A stretch of DNA of 52,876 nucleotides from Pseudoalteromonas sp. 0303 (GTDB taxonomy: Bacteria; Pseudomonadota; Gammaproteobacteria; Enterobacterales; Alteromonadaceae), in the NCBI RefSeq assembly GCF_013349995.1, contig NZ_JABVXF010000030.1, forward strand, positions 1-52,876. The letters are read 5' to 3'. Below, in pieces: positions 1-8,337 of the stretch; positions within the stretch are counted from its first letter, which is position 1, and each line of letters starts with the position of its first letter. Made by a program: the position numbers and the translations under genes. Below the pieces are notes generated by a model, which searched no databases, was not told the origin of the DNA, and saw only the letters and a list, made by a program, of their open reading frames with translations.

Positions 1-77
1 CCCTACTCCATTAAAGTCAAGACCGTTCGCCTTAACTCGCAGCTAAAGCAGGCGAGAATGCGGCGAACTTTGTTCAA
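1..77. repeat. Left copy of 77-bp terminal inverted repeat
   Basis: Bases 1-77 are the exact reverse complement of 52800-52876, and the match stops at base 78. The repeat is coding at both ends: it supplies the last 24 codons and the stop of the gene at 3-218 and of the gene ending at 52874. A length of exactly 77 is also a common assembler k-mer size, so the ends may mark a collapsed longer inverted repeat rather than a physical terminus. Confidence 0.95.
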
Positions 78-218
78 GGAGCAGAATAAAAACTCAAGTG
101 CAAACGTTAGACCTGTACATTCGTCCGTGTCACGCTCGTAGTAAAATGTGAATTCATTAAAAGCTATTAAATCTCGCACCGCTTTTTCAAGTACCGGTTC
201 AGTTACTTCAATTGCCAT
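3..218 (-). CDS. Hypothetical 71-aa protein, C-terminus inside the terminal repeat
   Basis: I do not recognise this family. The ATG at 218 has a good ribosome binding site (AGAGG) and a family-1 promoter at 266-300. The first 47 residues are acidic and unique. The last 24 residues, starting at LNKVRR and including a cysteine-containing ACFSCEL stretch, are identical to the C-terminus of the rightward gene that ends at 52874, because they lie in the 77-bp inverted repeat. The native C-terminus may therefore be different if the repeat is an assembly junction. No membrane segment or known motif is visible. Confidence 0.55.
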   Translation of the reverse strand: MAIEVTEPVLEKAVRDLIAFNEFTFYYERDTDECTGLTFALEFLFCSLNKVRRILACFSCELRRTVLTLME

Positions 219-265
219 ATCATTCCTCTGCTATTTATTTGGTTATAACCTATTCAACAACGACA

Positions 266-300
266 AGTTTAGCGACTTGGTATTTAATTGCAGAGAAAGT
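266..300 (-). promoter_or_regulatory. Family-1 promoter for the gene at 218
   Basis: On the minus strand, box ACTTTCTCTG (300-291), 19-bp spacer, then -10 TAAACT (271-266). The box matches 8 of 9 fixed positions of the consensus ACTTTTNCTG; the -10 is the weakest of the set. The start codon lies 48 nt downstream. Confidence 0.5.
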
Positions 301-343
301 GCCATATGCTTTAAAGCCTGTACTTATTCATCGAGTTATGGTG

Positions 344-901
344 TTAATTTAGAAGCTGGACCTCTTGTTTTTTATTATTGAGCCAGTCACACAATGATTT
401 ACATTGTTTTTTACTTTTAAATAATTTTTTTAAAGTCTCTAAGTGAACTGCACAATACGTATTATATTGTGCTCTATCTGCACCAAATTTTTGCGCTTGC
501 TTGTCTGTTTTGCTTAAAAGGTATTTATTCGTGATAGGATTTTCATCGAATGCACTTTTGAGCAGTAGTTTCACCCATTCATTTTTTTTTCTATTTTTCA
601 GGGATGTTTCTAAAGCGTCTAACTCAACATTTATATCGTCAAGTAATTCGATATCATCACAAATGATGGCGTTATAGATTAACAAAGGTAACTCATTATC
701 AATAATTTTTAAGAGTTTCCTTTGCGTATATTCACCATCTACATACGGTAGCAAGGTGTTACCATTGAGGCTTAATACATTAACCGGCTGTTTGCTCGCT
801 AATAAAAACGTATCTACTACACAAAGCAAAGTAAGCGTGCGCTTTTGAGCTTTGCTTTGTAGCCTATTCACAGCGTGAATTTTCAAATACTTTTTTATCA
901 C
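344..901 (-). CDS. Hypothetical 185-aa protein, last gene of the nuclease operon
   Basis: Family not recognised. It starts with GTG that overlaps the TGA of the upstream gene (GTGA), so the two are translationally coupled; GGAAA lies just upstream. The protein is basic at both ends, has no signal peptide or clear membrane segment, and is rich in Leu/Lys with an acidic middle (CDDIELLDDINVELD) that may be helical. Its place as third gene behind the AddB-like nuclease at 1448-4120 suggests a shared transcript, but nothing in the sequence gives a function. Confidence 0.65.
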   Translation of the reverse strand: MIKKYLKIHAVNRLQSKAQKRTLTLLCVVDTFLLASKQPVNVLSLNGNTLLPYVDGEYTQRKLLKIIDNELPLLIYNAIICDDIELLDDINVELDALETSLKNRKKNEWVKLLLKSAFDENPITNKYLLSKTDKQAQKFGADRAQYNTYCAVHLETLKKLFKSKKQCKSLCDWLNNKKQEVQLLN

Positions 902-1419
902 CTTGATTTTTCCTTTCCGGCAAGTTGATTAATTTGTTTATTTCTTAACATATCCTCTTCTTTTAGGACGTTGTTTCTCAGATCTTCTTTGAGCGTCTTT
1001 AGTGTCATTGCTGTTCTTGGTTTCATACCCTTGCTGCCCACGAAAAACACTAAACCTTCGTTAATGTATCTGTAATTGTAATCAACTATTTCACCGGCTC
1101 TATTCCAAAACAATGGTTCGTTATTAAGCAAAATTGGCGAACCATCATGAAATACAAACTGCGACCTATAATTGATGTACACTTTTTTTAATGACTCTTC
1201 GTATTTTGGGTAGACTTCAATATTGAATGCTGTAACAGGCTCACCGCTATACGTAACAACCTGCCAAAGCTTATCTTTATCATCAAATACCACCATCGGT
1301 AATGTTTTACGTGGATCAATGACATTTGCTTTTTCTTGGGTTAAGTAAAAGGCCATAATGATTGCGCTGAGTGCAGCCACCAAAATCGCTGTATCTCTTA
1401 GTGATAACTTGAGTTTCAA
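898..1419 (-). CDS. Hypothetical membrane-anchored 173-aa protein
   Basis: Family not recognised. The likely start is a TTG preceded by GAGAGG. Residues 8-26 form one hydrophobic helix (AILVAALSAIIMAFYL) after a short basic N-terminus, so it looks like a type II membrane protein with about 145 residues outside the membrane. The C-terminal third is charged (LKTLKEDLRNNVLKEED) and probably helical. It sits 28 nt behind the AddB-like nuclease gene and overlaps the next gene by 4 nt, so all three are probably one operon driven from 4152-4186. Confidence 0.65.
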   Translation of the reverse strand: MKLKLSLRDTAILVAALSAIIMAFYLTQEKANVIDPRKTLPMVVFDDKDKLWQVVTYSGEPVTAFNIEVYPKYEESLKKVYINYRSQFVFHDGSPILLNNEPLFWNRAGEIVDYNYRYINEGLVFFVGSKGMKPRTAMTLKTLKEDLRNNVLKEEDMLRNKQINQLAGKEKSR

Positions 1420-1447
1420 TTAAGACCTCTCTTACATGTTCTTTGAT

Positions 1448-4120
1448 TTATGCTGCAGAGTGTTCACACAAACTGCGTTTGACACAATAAGCGCATGCTT
1501 TAGCACTTGGTGTAAATGACACAAAGCCTTGAGCATATTGTTTTACACGCTCCGCTAACGTATCCCGCCACCAGCCTGTTAGTTCCTGCCATTCCTTCGG
1601 GGCTTGTGCCCTGTGCTTTCCAATAGGTTTAAACATTTCTAGTGATTCATCATCTGCCAACCCACTAATGTTTGATGAGTAAGGAACAACATTTAAATAA
1701 CCCACTCCATTAGCGCCTTCACTTAGTGCCGCAAGTGGCAACTGAGACTTGTCAATTTTTCTACTCAAGGCACTTGTGCATGATTCTTCGCTACTTTTAT
1801 AATCTAGCGCAAGTGTTTTGTTAATATTTGCAGAATTAACCACACTATCCAGCCTGTCTTTGCGAATTTTAATTTTAAAGTCACCGAGAATAACGAAGTC
1901 AGACTTTTCCATCGCTATGACATTGAATTTGTCTCTGGCTTTTTCAATCTCTATCCATTGAGTGAGGGTGGAGCTCATTTGCTTACGTTCTTGCTCAATC
2001 AACTCATCGCTTATGTCATCACGATCTAACCAAAAGAATGCACTGTCGACAGCACGTTCAATCATGCTTTGCACATCAACCGGCTCCATCAAATGCAATT
2101 GGTCACTATGTGTCGGTGATTTTTGGGCCTTAGCGAGCTCTATGATTTCACCCCACATTGCTTCCAGCGCATTGTGCATCATCTCCCCTCTTTCACCACC
2201 AAACAAACCCATTGTGAAGTTAGGTTTATGCTCTCCAACCTTTAATCTGTTATTTGTAATAGCTTGCATTGGGCAAAGGTTCATTAAATCCAAGACTGCA
2301 ACACCGCCTGGTATCGTGTTGTTGTTAGTTGCTAATGGCCCTATTTCATTATTAACAGTGTGTGTGCTGAAGCGTTGAAAACTTGCTTCTTTATAACAAA
2401 TTAAATCATGGTCAATAATTGAATCAGCATCTATGTCTGCAGTTGCTTCAGTCAGGATGAATGCAGCTTCTTTTGAACCATATTGATCTTCAGTGATGTA
2501 GCTGGTGTAAAGTTCATCGCAAGATGTACTGTATCGACTAAATAGCTGATTCGTAAATTCGTGCTCACGCTCACCGCTACTGTGAGGTGTTTTGCTCTCT
2601 ATTTGTAAAGCATGAGGTAAACAGGCGTTAGGCTCGGCCTTAGCTGGGAAAACGTTGTTATTACAATCCAAAACCCAAACGTAATCAAAATCTAACCCTG
2701 CAGCTTCCAATGCGCCTAACACGTTAATAGGTGAACCTTTTGTTTGTGGCGTAACAAGTGTATTTGCTGTGTATTGATTGATTAAACGCAAAGCTAGTTC
2801 TTTTGTGATGGTCCCCGTATGCGTATCAAGAGCAGCCAGCATATCGAGAGCATCAACCCATTTTTTTGCACCTAGCAGCTCTAATTCGTTTAACTCTACA
2901 TTTTTAGCCCAGCCAATTACCGATAGCATGTCATTGAATGCCATAGCCCATTTACTTGGTACCATGGAGTTTGTGTTTAATGCCTCACTCAAGTTCGCAA
3001 AATCGTTTAGTGACTTTGAAAGGAATGGAGGGCAAGAGGATTTCATTGCGAGCGATTTAAGCGCTGTTTTTATACCACGGTTATCTCGCATTTTTTTTGC
3101 AAAGCGCCGCCTTTCCATTTTCTCTTTATTAGCAAAGGCAAATGGATCATTTATAATGTTAATGACCTCTTCAGACATCACTACATTTTCTAGCGACAAA
3201 TAATATAGCGCTCGATTGAATAATGGGATTTGATTTAAAGGTTCACCAAGCGATACATCATAAGGCGCTGTATAGCTGCCGCTTTCCGGTAAAACCCACT
3301 GTGGTTCAAACACGTCATTCAAACTTTTGATGATGTCTTTCTTCTGCGATTTTAAGTCGGGAGACACGATAGCGATAGATTTGCCTTTTTCATTTTCTAT
3401 GACTTTAGACGCCCACTTTGCGGCCACTTTAAATTGGTCTTCACTGCAGAGTGTTTCTACACGGTACCATTTTGCTTTTGACCTGAGAGGTTTTAACTCA
3501 CTTAAATTAGCGTGATTGGTTATTGCATCAAACAGGTCCTGGTAAAGAGGCGGGATTTCATCAAATGCGAAGGTATAAACATTTTTTGGGAGTGACAACT
3601 CACCATTTTTAATAGCGGAGATAACTAGTTCTATTGCCATAGCTTCCGTTACATAGCCGTTAGACAGTAATTCTTTCTGCACCTGCTTTCGCCATTTTTT
3701 GAAGTGGTTGCTTAGTGCTGAATCTGGTGTGTAATTTACCAATTTCCAACGCGCTGCAATTTTATCTGCAGCCATCGCTTCACGTAACCATTCTGATGGG
3801 TTAATTAGGTTGTCACTTTGCCCTTGGCTGTACATGGCTCTTACCCAATAACTTGCTAATGCCGACTCGGTTACAAGGGCGAGCTTTGAAAACGGGGCTA
3901 CATTATTGATACGCAGTGTATTAAAAGTATCTGCTATCCATTGCTTTAGCGGCAAAATGGTAGGTGTAAGGCAAGCAGATTTACACGTTTCATTGAGAAT
4001 GAAATTAACAGTATAGCTTGTTAAATTAGCTGCAATTCGGTTGTTGGGTGTAATTGTTAATGAATTTTCACTTGCTAATTTTACAAGGGTGCTTGTATTT
4101 ATATTCTGAATTTTGCTCAT
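1448..4120 (-). CDS. AddB/RecB-like PD-(D/E)XK nuclease with Fe-S cluster motif
   Basis: 890 aa, matching the 'probable DNA repair protein' class of RecB/AddB-like proteins. The N-terminus carries the typical LTITPNNRIAANL opening in place of an active Walker A, so the helicase-like half is probably structural. The C-terminal third has the nuclease: a Cys (DLMNLCPMQA) followed by RGEMMHNALE with the conserved His, then KIRKDRLD and LALDYKSS carrying the catalytic Asp/Lys. The protein ends with Cys876, Cys879 and Cys885, which with the first Cys would bind a 4Fe-4S cluster as in AddB. Such proteins usually pair with a UvrD/RecB-type helicase; none is adjacent here, but an unlinked helicase lies at 21474-23285. 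The expected role is end processing of DNA. It is the first gene of a three-gene operon behind a family-1 promoter. Confidence 0.8.
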   Translation of the reverse strand: MSKIQNINTSTLVKLASENSLTITPNNRIAANLTSYTVNFILNETCKSACLTPTILPLKQWIADTFNTLRINNVAPFSKLALVTESALASYWVRAMYSQGQSDNLINPSEWLREAMAADKIAARWKLVNYTPDSALSNHFKKWRKQVQKELLSNGYVTEAMAIELVISAIKNGELSLPKNVYTFAFDEIPPLYQDLFDAITNHANLSELKPLRSKAKWYRVETLCSEDQFKVAAKWASKVIENEKGKSIAIVSPDLKSQKKDIIKSLNDVFEPQWVLPESGSYTAPYDVSLGEPLNQIPLFNRALYYLSLENVVMSEEVINIINDPFAFANKEKMERRRFAKKMRDNRGIKTALKSLAMKSSCPPFLSKSLNDFANLSEALNTNSMVPSKWAMAFNDMLSVIGWAKNVELNELELLGAKKWVDALDMLAALDTHTGTITKELALRLINQYTANTLVTPQTKGSPINVLGALEAAGLDFDYVWVLDCNNNVFPAKAEPNACLPHALQIESKTPHSSGEREHEFTNQLFSRYSTSCDELYTSYITEDQYGSKEAAFILTEATADIDADSIIDHDLICYKEASFQRFSTHTVNNEIGPLATNNNTIPGGVAVLDLMNLCPMQAITNNRLKVGEHKPNFTMGLFGGERGEMMHNALEAMWGEIIELAKAQKSPTHSDQLHLMEPVDVQSMIERAVDSAFFWLDRDDISDELIEQERKQMSSTLTQWIEIEKARDKFNVIAMEKSDFVILGDFKIKIRKDRLDSVVNSANINKTLALDYKSSEESCTSALSRKIDKSQLPLAALSEGANGVGYLNVVPYSSNISGLADDESLEMFKPIGKHRAQAPKEWQELTGWWRDTLAERVKQYAQGFVSFTPSAKACAYCVKRSLCEHSAA

Positions 4121-4151
4121 CGTAGTATGGTCTCTTAAATCTCATACTTAG

Positions 4152-4186
4152 AAGATAAACACTGTGTAATTTAATTCAAAAAAAGA
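4152..4186 (-). promoter_or_regulatory. Family-1 promoter for the nuclease operon
   Basis: Minus strand: box TCTTTTTTTG (4186-4177), 19-bp spacer, -10 TATCTT (4157-4152). The spacing is identical to the other members. The nuclease start codon lies 32 nt downstream. Confidence 0.6.
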
Positions 4187-4217
4187 GCACCCTATTGATT
4201 ATATTGTAGTTTTCTAG

Positions 4218-4478
4218 TTACTGTATGAGGGAGCAATAACCTGTTATAAAAGTACCAGTTAACGCCATGCATACCGCTATTCTACTATAGTTTTCACCCT
4301 CTTTCTTCACAGTCATAACAACAGATATGCCGATAAGGATTACCCCTACACTATTCCAAGCCTTAACGTTATCTAGCCCCAAAACAAGCAATAGAATTAG
4401 CGAATACACCATCGCGACGATGGGCAATGCAATGTTTAGTGCCTGAGTTATAAATTTGTCTTTTTTTTCGTCCATCAT
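4218..4478 (-). CDS. Small membrane protein, about three TM segments (86 aa)
   Basis: Family not recognised. After a charged N-terminus (MMDEKKDKF) there are three hydrophobic stretches around residues 10-30, 38-55 and 66-84, joined by a short basic-acidic loop (KKEGENYS). It is therefore an integral inner-membrane protein. It lies at the downstream end of a leftward run of small genes, and no terminator is obvious between it and the nuclease promoter. Confidence 0.6.
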   Translation of the reverse strand: MMDEKKDKFITQALNIALPIVAMVYSLILLLVLGLDNVKAWNSVGVILIGISVVMTVKKEGENYSRIAVCMALTGTFITGYCSLIQ

Positions 4479-4499
4479 TTAGTCTTATTCAAAAGGAAC

Positions 4500-4550
4500 T
4501 TATTTGTCTATTTCTTGTAGCTGCTTTATTAGCTCTGGTAATTTCATCAT
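4500..4550 (-). CDS. Possible 16-aa micro-ORF
   Basis: ATG with AAAGA upstream opens a 16-residue reading frame (MMKLPELIKQLQEIDK) between two larger genes of the same strand. The peptide would be amphipathic. It may be a chance frame or a leader; there is no other support. Confidence 0.2.
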   Translation of the reverse strand: MMKLPELIKQLQEIDK

Positions 4551-4560
4551 TCTTTATCTT

Positions 4561-4788
4561 TCATAATTGAATCTTATTAACTTCAAATTGAGTGTACGTA
4601 TAGCCAGTTAAATTAACCGCTTTGGCAGCTTCCCTAGCATCTGTTTTTTTCATAAATAAGGGAAAGCCAGATTTCAGTAAAGTTTCAACACTACGTTCAT
4701 GATCAATAACAGTTTTTGTAAAACCGCCTACACCAATTGATTTTCCAATATAGTTAACGTTAATCAATATACTTCTATATGCTGGCAA
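4561..4788 (-). CDS. Hypothetical 75-aa protein
   Basis: Family not recognised. A TTG start at 4788 overlaps the end of the upstream gene by 14 nt, which suggests coupled translation. The protein is soluble, mildly basic, and contains a run of helix-forming residues (KKTDAREAAKAVN). No motif allows a function. Confidence 0.45.
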   Translation of the reverse strand: MPAYRSILINVNYIGKSIGVGGFTKTVIDHERSVETLLKSGFPLFMKKTDAREAAKAVNLTGYTYTQFEVNKIQL

Positions 4789-5341
4789 CTAACGGCACAA
4801 CTTTATCCGTGACAGAAAAGAGATTTAAATCTGCATCTTCACAGCGCCAATCGTCAACCGCTAAAATGAAATCATTGCCCCCGTCTACATTAACAAACTC
4901 GAACCGCTCCTGATTGTGTGAAGGCTTATTAAATTCGCCATAACTAAGATTATCTTCAACGACGAATTTTTTTACAGAGTTAGTCCTAACTGACGTACAT
5001 GTAACCTCACCATTCAATTTAAAAAAGTCATGAATCAGATTCAGGTAATAATCCTTTTCATAGATCTTACCTCCTGAAACGCCTACCAAGCTTCCAAACT
5101 CGCTGTTATACAAGCCAATAAACGATGTATATTCAGACGCAACGATTTTTTCATCTTCAATCATTGAGTGTGCCATTTGTCTTAATGGCCGCTCTTTCGG
5201 ATTTTCAGCCAATACTTTGAAAACATTGGCGTAGGTAACACCACCACTGTCCACAACATTATTCATATACCAAGGTACAACTTTGTCGGCACTGTAAAAC
5301 ACGGCTAAACCGCAAGCAAATAACAACAAATATCTTTTCAT
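4775..5341 (-). CDS. Exported or membrane-anchored hypothetical protein (188 aa)
   Basis: Family not recognised. MKRYLLLFACGLAVFYSADK is a signal peptide or N-terminal anchor: two basic residues and then a hydrophobic core. The rest is acidic, with two cysteines in the C-terminal half (VTCTSVRT and WRCEDADL) that could form a disulfide in the periplasm. It is one of three predicted exported proteins in this gene run (with 5821-6132 and the membrane protein 5436-5693). Confidence 0.6.
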   Translation of the reverse strand: MKRYLLLFACGLAVFYSADKVVPWYMNNVVDSGGVTYANVFKVLAENPKERPLRQMAHSMIEDEKIVASEYTSFIGLYNSEFGSLVGVSGGKIYEKDYYLNLIHDFFKLNGEVTCTSVRTNSVKKFVVEDNLSYGEFNKPSHNQERFEFVNVDGGNDFILAVDDWRCEDADLNLFSVTDKVVPLVASI

Positions 5342-5435
5342 CTTGATTACACTTGCATAGGCTACGCATTAAATTTTTAAGTAACCGTAGCCAAACTTAA
5401 AACTCATACATAACACCTAACTAATAAATTTTGAA

Positions 5436-5693
5436 TCATTTCTTTTTAATCGCAGCAATAATATCCTTCGATTTAAATTTAACGACAAGCGATATAAGTA
5501 CGAAGACAACTACTGCAACAACAGGATGCCCACTCAACCATATTTTGATAGTCACCGACCACAAAATCACTAAATAGAAGACGACAAGAAACAAACCAAA
5601 TAAAGGGTTGGAAGCTAATATTTCACTCCAATAACTTTTTTTTATTTTCAAAAAAACTCTCCATGCAAGTAAATGGTTGGAAAAATACTGCAT
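5436..5693 (-). CDS. Small membrane protein, two TM segments (85 aa)
   Basis: Family not recognised. Two hydrophobic segments at about residues 28-50 and 55-72 are followed by a short lysine-rich tail ending in KKK. The ATG at 5693 follows AGAGG. Probably a small inner-membrane protein. Confidence 0.55.
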   Translation of the reverse strand: MQYFSNHLLAWRVFLKIKKSYWSEILASNPLFGLFLVVFYLVILWSVTIKIWLSGHPVVAVVVFVLISLVVKFKSKDIIAAIKKK

Positions 5694-5820
5694 CCTCTTT
5701 CTACGCTTTTCCAGAAGGATACTCTATAAAAAGTAATAGTAAAAATGAAACACCGCTTACTAGTAATGAGTCCCAAAATTGGGAGTTGAAATTGTTACGA
5801 GTGTTAATCTAACTAATTTT

Positions 5821-6132
5821 TTAGTTATGCACGATCACAGTGTCTTGTCTTAAATACCCGCTTGAGAAAACAAACTTATTATCGCCTTGATCAATAAGTG
5901 AGTCTTTATTAAATTGCAGGAAGGTGTCTTGTCTCACCCTCATAAAATATGAACCAGTCCAGCTTTGCTCAAGATAGCCTTCGTATTCGCAAAATCCACT
6001 CTCTGTAGACTGAGACTTACAATCTTGAATAATTACCGTTGCGCCATTAAAATTACGAGGAATACCCGCACCTAATGCAAGAAAACCAAACACGCAGACA
6101 ACACAAAAACACAGCTTCATAAACCCATTCAT
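5821..6132 (-). CDS. Predicted secreted hypothetical protein (103 aa)
   Basis: Family not recognised. The N-terminus (MNGFMKLCFCVVCVFGFLAL) is a signal peptide with a likely cleavage site near GAG/IPR. The mature part has two cysteines (IQDCKSQS and GFCEYEG) close enough for a disulfide. The start ATG has GGAAAA upstream. It is in the leftward run of small genes. Confidence 0.55.
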   Translation of the reverse strand: MNGFMKLCFCVVCVFGFLALGAGIPRNFNGATVIIQDCKSQSTESGFCEYEGYLEQSWTGSYFMRVRQDTFLQFNKDSLIDQGDNKFVFSSGYLRQDTVIVHN

Positions 6133-6151
6133 AATTTTTCCAACACTAAAA

Positions 6152-6415
6152 TTAACACGTTAAAATTTTAGTGACGTTGCCCGAATCAAGCTCAAGATAT
6201 GCCAGTGTGAAGTTATAGTGATCTTCATCAGCATTCACTTTAGTCAAAAACTTTTCTAACTGGCCTTTGAATTGTTCAACACTTTTAAATTGGTGTGCCT
6301 GTGATTTATCAGTTGTAAAGTTGCTACCGTACTTTTTACGACCATCTATTTTCTCATTTTTCAGAAAATGAATTTCATCATGATCAGGCTTAAACACATA
6401 TCCTGCTAAAAACAT
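6152..6415 (-). CDS. Hypothetical 87-aa cytoplasmic protein
   Basis: Family not recognised. The ATG at 6415 has a perfect AGGAG 8 nt upstream, which fixes the start. The protein is soluble with mixed charge and ends in a cysteine. The stop codon is 4 nt downstream-side of the next gene boundary, so it is tightly packed with 6420-6608. Confidence 0.65.
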   Translation of the reverse strand: MFLAGYVFKPDHDEIHFLKNEKIDGRKKYGSNFTTDKSQAHQFKSVEQFKGQLEKFLTKVNADEDHYNFTLAYLELDSGNVTKILTC

Positions 6416-6419
6416 ATAA

Positions 6420-6608
6420 TCACTCCTCTTGTTGCTCTAATTCGCTAAGTGCATATTCCGCAACCGAATGGCAATCACCACATGATAAAACGATCATCGG
6501 TTCTCCATTAGGCTTTTTACCAGCCTCGATAAATGTGTTATCAGCTTGGCAATAATCACACACAAGTCTTAGCTGTGTGACTATGTAGTTTGGTAAGTTT
6601 TGCGCCAT
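6420..6608 (-). CDS. Small zinc-ribbon protein (62 aa)
   Basis: Two CxxC pairs (LVCDYCQAD and LSCGDCHSV) about 25 residues apart make a four-cysteine zinc ribbon filling nearly the whole protein. I chose the ATG at 6608 because GGTGA lies 4 nt upstream; a longer frame begins at a TTG. The tail is glutamate-rich. Small zinc ribbons of this kind act in nucleic-acid or protein binding, but the partner is unknown. Confidence 0.6.
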   Translation of the reverse strand: MAQNLPNYIVTQLRLVCDYCQADNTFIEAGKKPNGEPMIVLSCGDCHSVAEYALSELEQQEE

Positions 6609-6629
6609 AAGTTCACCTATCAACGTTAG

Positions 6630-6929
6630 TTATTGGTTTGACGTGCCGTAAGCGCCACTGTAAAAATCTAAAATTTTGAACTCATTAAAAAGCTTTTGCC
6701 CGCTTAATGTGTAATGCTCAAAAATTCGTTCAGCGTTTGTTGTTTCAATTGTCACAAAGCCTATTTTGTTACCTGCATTAATAACGGGATATTTGACTAA
6801 AATACCAGGTGCGTTACCTTCCATTGTTTCGTTAACGTGCTTTAAAAGTGCATCGTCAATTTCATCAAGCGATTCATGCCCGAATACACTCAATACAATT
6901 TCACCGTTTAATTCTTTAACATCTGCCAT
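6630..6929 (-). CDS. Hypothetical 99-aa acidic protein
   Basis: Family not recognised. Start at ATG 6929 with GGAG upstream; a frame eight codons longer exists but has no good ribosome binding site. The protein is acidic (net negative N-terminal half with SLDEIDDALL) and soluble. The gap to the downstream gene is about 20 nt. Confidence 0.6.
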   Translation of the reverse strand: MADVKELNGEIVLSVFGHESLDEIDDALLKHVNETMEGNAPGILVKYPVINAGNKIGFVTIETTNAERIFEHYTLSGQKLFNEFKILDFYSGAYGTSNQ

Positions 6930-6959
6930 GATGAACTCCCGTTCTTTTTCCAATGCTGG

Positions 6960-7169
6960 TTAATTAGTTAATTCTTCGACATACGCATCGCGCAATGAAA
7001 TTTCATCTGCACTCATTTCGTCTATCATCGAATGAATTTTGACAATATATTCTGAAAACACATCATCAGAGGGACGGACTTTTTCAAGCTGCTCCCGAAT
7101 ATTGCCGAGCGCGGCCAGATTAATGTTGCAACGCTCTAAATCTACTATCTGCTTTTTAGTTGCAGCCAT
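6960..7169 (-). CDS. Hypothetical 69-aa helical protein
   Basis: Family not recognised. ATG at 7169 follows GAGGGAAG. The product is predicted all-helical with heptad-like leucines (LAALGNIREQLEKV) and an acidic C-terminus. It could be a small coiled-coil partner, but that is inference. Confidence 0.55.
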   Translation of the reverse strand: MAATKKQIVDLERCNINLAALGNIREQLEKVRPSDDVFSEYIVKIHSMIDEMSADEISLRDAYVEELTN

Positions 7170-7190
7170 CGATCTTCCCTCGTATTCCAA

Positions 7191-7733
7191 CTATTTAAAA
7201 TGTGCAGTAATTTTGTCACGTACCCGCTCAATTTCACGAATCGTAAATTCACTTGGCAAACCAATAATCGTTACTAAACCATCCCGTAATGCAGCCATAG
7301 TATTACCATATTGGCCTTCTGACTGATGAATTAATTCCCCTTCATCGTCTAGGTATCGCCACTCACAAACTTTGAGATCTGCACCATCATCAATTTCAAT
7401 CGCTTCAACTTTACCTAGATGCATAGGTATCGAGTGAATTACACGTAATTCGGGTTCAAAAGCATTAATGTCATTAGCGGAATCAACATCAAAATAATGA
7501 GCATCATTTCTATGAAGAACCTGATCACCCAATACTTCTAAATATTGTTCATTCAAAAAAATGGTGCGTTTAGGCGAAGCAGCTAAACGCAAAAAGTATC
7601 TAGTGCCAGATTTGTATTCCCTGCTACTAACAACTACAACTACACGGCCTAAGAACGTCTGCTTTTTATCAATGCTATGCTGATGGTGCAGTTGTTTTAC
7701 CAACACCCTTTGTCCTGCTTGATACATAGTCAT
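7191..7733 (-). CDS. Hypothetical 180-aa protein
   Basis: Family not recognised. The first 60 residues are beta-rich and basic (QRVLVKQLHHQHSIDKKQ, then RVVVVVSS) like a small barrel; the remainder is acidic and ends in a helical segment (EFTIREIERVRDKITAHFK). It lies 5 nt from the neighbouring small membrane-protein gene. Confidence 0.6.
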   Translation of the reverse strand: MTMYQAGQRVLVKQLHHQHSIDKKQTFLGRVVVVVSSREYKSGTRYFLRLAASPKRTIFLNEQYLEVLGDQVLHRNDAHYFDVDSANDINAFEPELRVIHSIPMHLGKVEAIEIDDGADLKVCEWRYLDDEGELIHQSEGQYGNTMAALRDGLVTIIGLPSEFTIREIERVRDKITAHFK

Positions 7734-7738
7734 AGAAC

Positions 7739-7948
7739 TTATTCCAAATGCTTGTATTTCGGTTCTTTGAATAGACTTTTAGAGCCGAATTTAAGGTAAA
7801 TGACTACTTGTAACCATCCCGCGAAACAGGCCATAGGTAATATTGAAAAAAACTGGGCTACATCATCAGAAAATGGGTAATAAAAATAAGTTGCTACCAA
7901 AAAAAACCAAGGTACAAAACTGCAAAAAGTCTTAATCCAAAAGTTCAT
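7739..7948 (-). CDS. Small membrane protein, two TM segments (69 aa)
   Basis: Family not recognised. The start at 7948 has GGGGAT upstream; a longer frame begins at 7975. Two hydrophobic helices (IKTFCSFVPWFFLVATYFY and FFSILPMACFAGWLQVVIY) are followed by a lysine-rich tail. Confidence 0.55.
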   Translation of the reverse strand: MNFWIKTFCSFVPWFFLVATYFYYPFSDDVAQFFSILPMACFAGWLQVVIYLKFGSKSLFKEPKYKHLE

Positions 7949-7974
7949 ATTCTGATCCCCGTTATTACAATACA

Positions 7975-8298
7975 CTATTCACTAAATGGGGGTTGCTTAA
8001 TTCTTGCAAGCTTATGCGGATATTTATCAGCCGCCGCTTTAGAGATTAAAGCCCCTTCATACTCACCAAGAGTTACACCTATTGCATTTGCAAATGCTTG
8101 CCTAGATATTATGGCCGTCTGCCAATCATCAGCTAAAACACCATCATGATAATGATGAATAGGGAAACCCTCATTGATATCTTCACCATCAATCGCAATA
8201 GCCCTAATGTGCTTATCTTCTGTTTGGACTACAGCCGTTGCCGCAGCCCAAAACGTGAAATTGGGATCATTAATTAAAATATCTATTAATTTCGCCAT
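7975..8298 (-). CDS. Hypothetical 107-aa protein
   Basis: Family not recognised. Soluble, with a FTFWAAATAVVQT segment near the N-terminus and histidines in FPIHHYHDG. It is the second gene downstream of the KorA-type palindrome and probably co-transcribed with 8338-8757. Confidence 0.55.
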   Translation of the reverse strand: MAKLIDILINDPNFTFWAAATAVVQTEDKHIRAIAIDGEDINEGFPIHHYHDGVLADDWQTAIISRQAFANAIGVTLGEYEGALISKAAADKYPHKLARIKQPPFSE

Positions 8299-8337
8299 TA
8301 CTTTTTGTATTCCAATAGGGGCGCTAAGCGCCCGTAA

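Noticed and set aside
2778..3203. Plus-strand frames inside the nuclease gene (also at 1962-2378 and 3327-3515)
   Set aside because: They lie wholly within the well-supported AddB-like gene on the other strand and have serine/phenylalanine-rich shadow composition.
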